Of a stretch of DNA of 25,053 nt, positions 24,403-25,053 are shown piece by piece. How positions within the stretch are numbered: the first letter of the stretch is position 1; every line of letters begins with the position of its first letter. Source of the stretch: Synergistaceae bacterium UBA1358 (GTDB lineage Bacteria > Synergistota > Synergistia > Synergistales > Synergistaceae). The stretch covers positions 1,191 through 26,243 of the forward strand of contig DBRW01000071.1 in NCBI GenBank assembly GCA_002306075.1, written 5' to 3'. Under the pieces are notes generated by a model. The model searched no databases and was not told the DNA's origin. It saw only the letters and a list, made by a program, of their open reading frames with translations. Position numbers and translations under genes: made by a program.

Positions 24403-24429
24403 AAGAGGGCCGCAGCCCCCTTCACCTCC
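24403..24429 (-). promoter_or_regulatory. Hairpin between the Shine-Dalgarno and start codon of nusG
   Basis: On the minus strand GGAGGTG (24429-24423) is followed by AAGGGGGC (24422-24415), loop TGCG and GCCCTCTT (24410-24403), which pair over eight positions with one G-U. Then come six bases and the ATG. Folding would bring GGAGG to about eight bases from the start. Without it the site is 28 bases away. Confidence 0.5.
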
Positions 24430-24468
24430 AGGTACAGTCGAGACTCGAAAGCCATATACAGATCCAGG

Positions 24469-24651
24469 CTATCGGACGATTTTGGAGAATACTCCCGTGA
24501 GAAGCACATCTACCAGCCCGAGATAGGCTGAAACAATGAAAGTTACCACGATGACTACGATCGTTGAATACCACAACTGCTGCTTCGTGGGCCATGTGAC
24601 CTTTTTCAGTTCAGCTTTTGATTCCCGGATGTAGTCGAGGACTTTTTCCAT
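24469..24651 (-). CDS. secE: Preprotein translocase subunit SecE
   Basis: 60 residues, the short single-span form. The amphipathic helix with the conserved block ESKAELKKVTWPTKQQLW (10-27) precedes one membrane segment (STIVVIVVTFIVSAYLGLVDVLL). SecE clamps SecY in the protein-export channel. The start at 24651 has GAGGAGG about ten bases upstream. Its position between tRNA-Trp and nusG is the standard bacterial order. Confidence 0.96.
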   Translation of the reverse strand: MEKVLDYIRESKAELKKVTWPTKQQLWYSTIVVIVVTFIVSAYLGLVDVLLTGVFSKIVR

Positions 24652-24719
24652 AACCTCGACCTCCTCATTCTCAAACTTTGATATTTCTGAAACCTAAACA
24701 AAAACCGGAAAAAACAAAA

Positions 24720-24797
24720 TGGCAGGCCTGGAAGGATTCGAACCCTCAACCCCCGCATTTGGAGTGCGGTGCTCTAACCAGTTCGAGCTACAGACCT
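24720..24797 (-). tRNA. tRNA-Trp (anticodon CCA)
   Basis: A 78-base cloverleaf with encoded CCA. The acceptor stem AGGTCTG pairs with CAGGCCT (A1-U72, discriminator G73, tryptophan-type). The D loop is a little long, anticodon stem CCGCA/TGCGG carries loop CTCCAAA, and the T arm is GAGGG-TTCGAAT-CCTTC. It lies 21 bases after rpmG, inside the rpmG-secE-nusG transcript. Confidence 0.96.
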
Positions 24798-24818
24798 GCG
24801 TGCGGAGGTTATTTTACC

Positions 24819-24968
24819 CTACTTGCACTCCTTATGCAAGGTATGTTTGTCACAGAACTTGCAATATTTCTTTTTTTCAAGTTTTTTTGTGGCTTTTTTC
24901 TTGTTGACAAGCGTCACATAGTTGCGGCGCTTGCATTCTGTGCACTGAAGACCGACGATATCCGCCAT
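24819..24968 (-). CDS. rpmG: 50S ribosomal protein L33
   Basis: 49 residues. It carries the two zinc-binding CxxC pairs (C9/C12 in LQCTECKRRN and C36/C39 in KYCKFCDKH), so it is the zinc-dependent form of L33. The start ATG 24968-24966 has GGAGTG about eight bases upstream. It lies between the end of tuf and tRNA-Trp, the usual order for this cluster. Confidence 0.93.
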   Translation of the reverse strand: MADIVGLQCTECKRRNYVTLVNKKKATKKLEKKKYCKFCDKHTLHKECK

Positions 24969-24999
24969 TATTCTTTCACTCCATACAAAAAGTTTTTAT

Positions 25000-25022
25000 G
25001 GGCGGCTGATTTACAGCCGCCC
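25000..25022 (-). terminator. Hairpin after tuf (partial terminator or processing site)
   Basis: GGGCGGCTG and CAGCCGCCC form a perfect nine-base stem with a five-base loop, 11 bases past the tuf stop. The downstream sequence ATAAAAACTTTTTG has its T-run eight bases away, so termination is likely partial; rpmG follows. Confidence 0.5.
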
Positions 25023-25033
25023 CAGTTCAGCTG

Positions 25034-25053
25034 CTAGTCTATGATCTCGGTAA
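25034..25053 (-). CDS. tuf: Elongation factor Tu, last codons only (cut by window edge)
   Basis: The edge of the window holds the end of a minus-strand gene, ...-T-E-I-I-D-stop, with TAG at 25036-25034. This is the typical EF-Tu C-terminus (VTEIIE/D), and tuf normally precedes rpmG, tRNA-Trp, secE and nusG. The call rests on five residues plus context. Confidence 0.75.

Overview
The window is 25 kb of bacterial chromosome, about half G+C, densely coding and mostly on the minus strand. I read it as an anaerobic, diderm (outer-membrane) bacterium, most probably of the Synergistota. The hints are a large AsmA-like envelope protein, cobamide-dependent methionine synthesis with a short MetH, an L33 of the four-cysteine type, a clostridia-like L10 leader, and frequent TTG/GTG starts. 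This placement rests on gene content and general resemblance only; a deep clostridial or negativicute lineage is not excluded. No phage, insertion sequence, CRISPR array or classical defence island is visible.

Layout. (1) 1-5165, minus: a nucleoside kinase with an N-terminal TGS/SAD-like part, a SNF2-family helicase-like ATPase and the start of a SWIM zinc-finger protein, read in that order. (2) 5351-6965, minus: a GNAT-fold DUF2156 protein, then a cyclophilin closed by a good terminator. (3) 7095-8360, plus: a membrane-anchored TPR protein with a SmpA-like C-terminal domain. (4) 8380-17619, minus: a compact operon of AsmA-like protein, cobU, cobS, HAD phosphatase, metF and metH, with 4-base ATGA junctions at cobU/cobS and cobS/HAD. 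It joins the end of cobamide assembly to the cobamide-dependent step of methionine synthesis and to the enzyme making its methyl-folate. (5) 17800-19020: a strong hairpin terminator, a PhzF-family gene whose first codons lie in another frame, and tRNA-Ala(GGC) with a perfect-consensus promoter and its own terminator. (6) 19031-20254, plus: a secreted phosphodiester-glycosidase-domain protein. (7) 20284-25053: a translation/transcription cluster on the minus strand, in the order of transcription tuf (end only), rpmG, tRNA-Trp, secE, nusG, rplK, rplA, then rplJ and rplL.

The ribosomal cluster is rearranged. A plus-strand exported protein of unknown function (21714-22427) sits between rplA and rplJ, so rplJL has its own promoter and an L10-type leader with an attenuator. 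rplL ends in a terminator facing a convergent gene, so rpoBC does not follow it.

The points most worth a second look are the apparent one-base frameshift in the PhzF gene, a hairpin between the Shine-Dalgarno and the start codon of nusG, the split ribosomal cluster, and the AsmA-cob-met operon with a HAD phosphatase where an alpha-ribazole phosphatase might be expected. I saw no clearly new multi-gene system.
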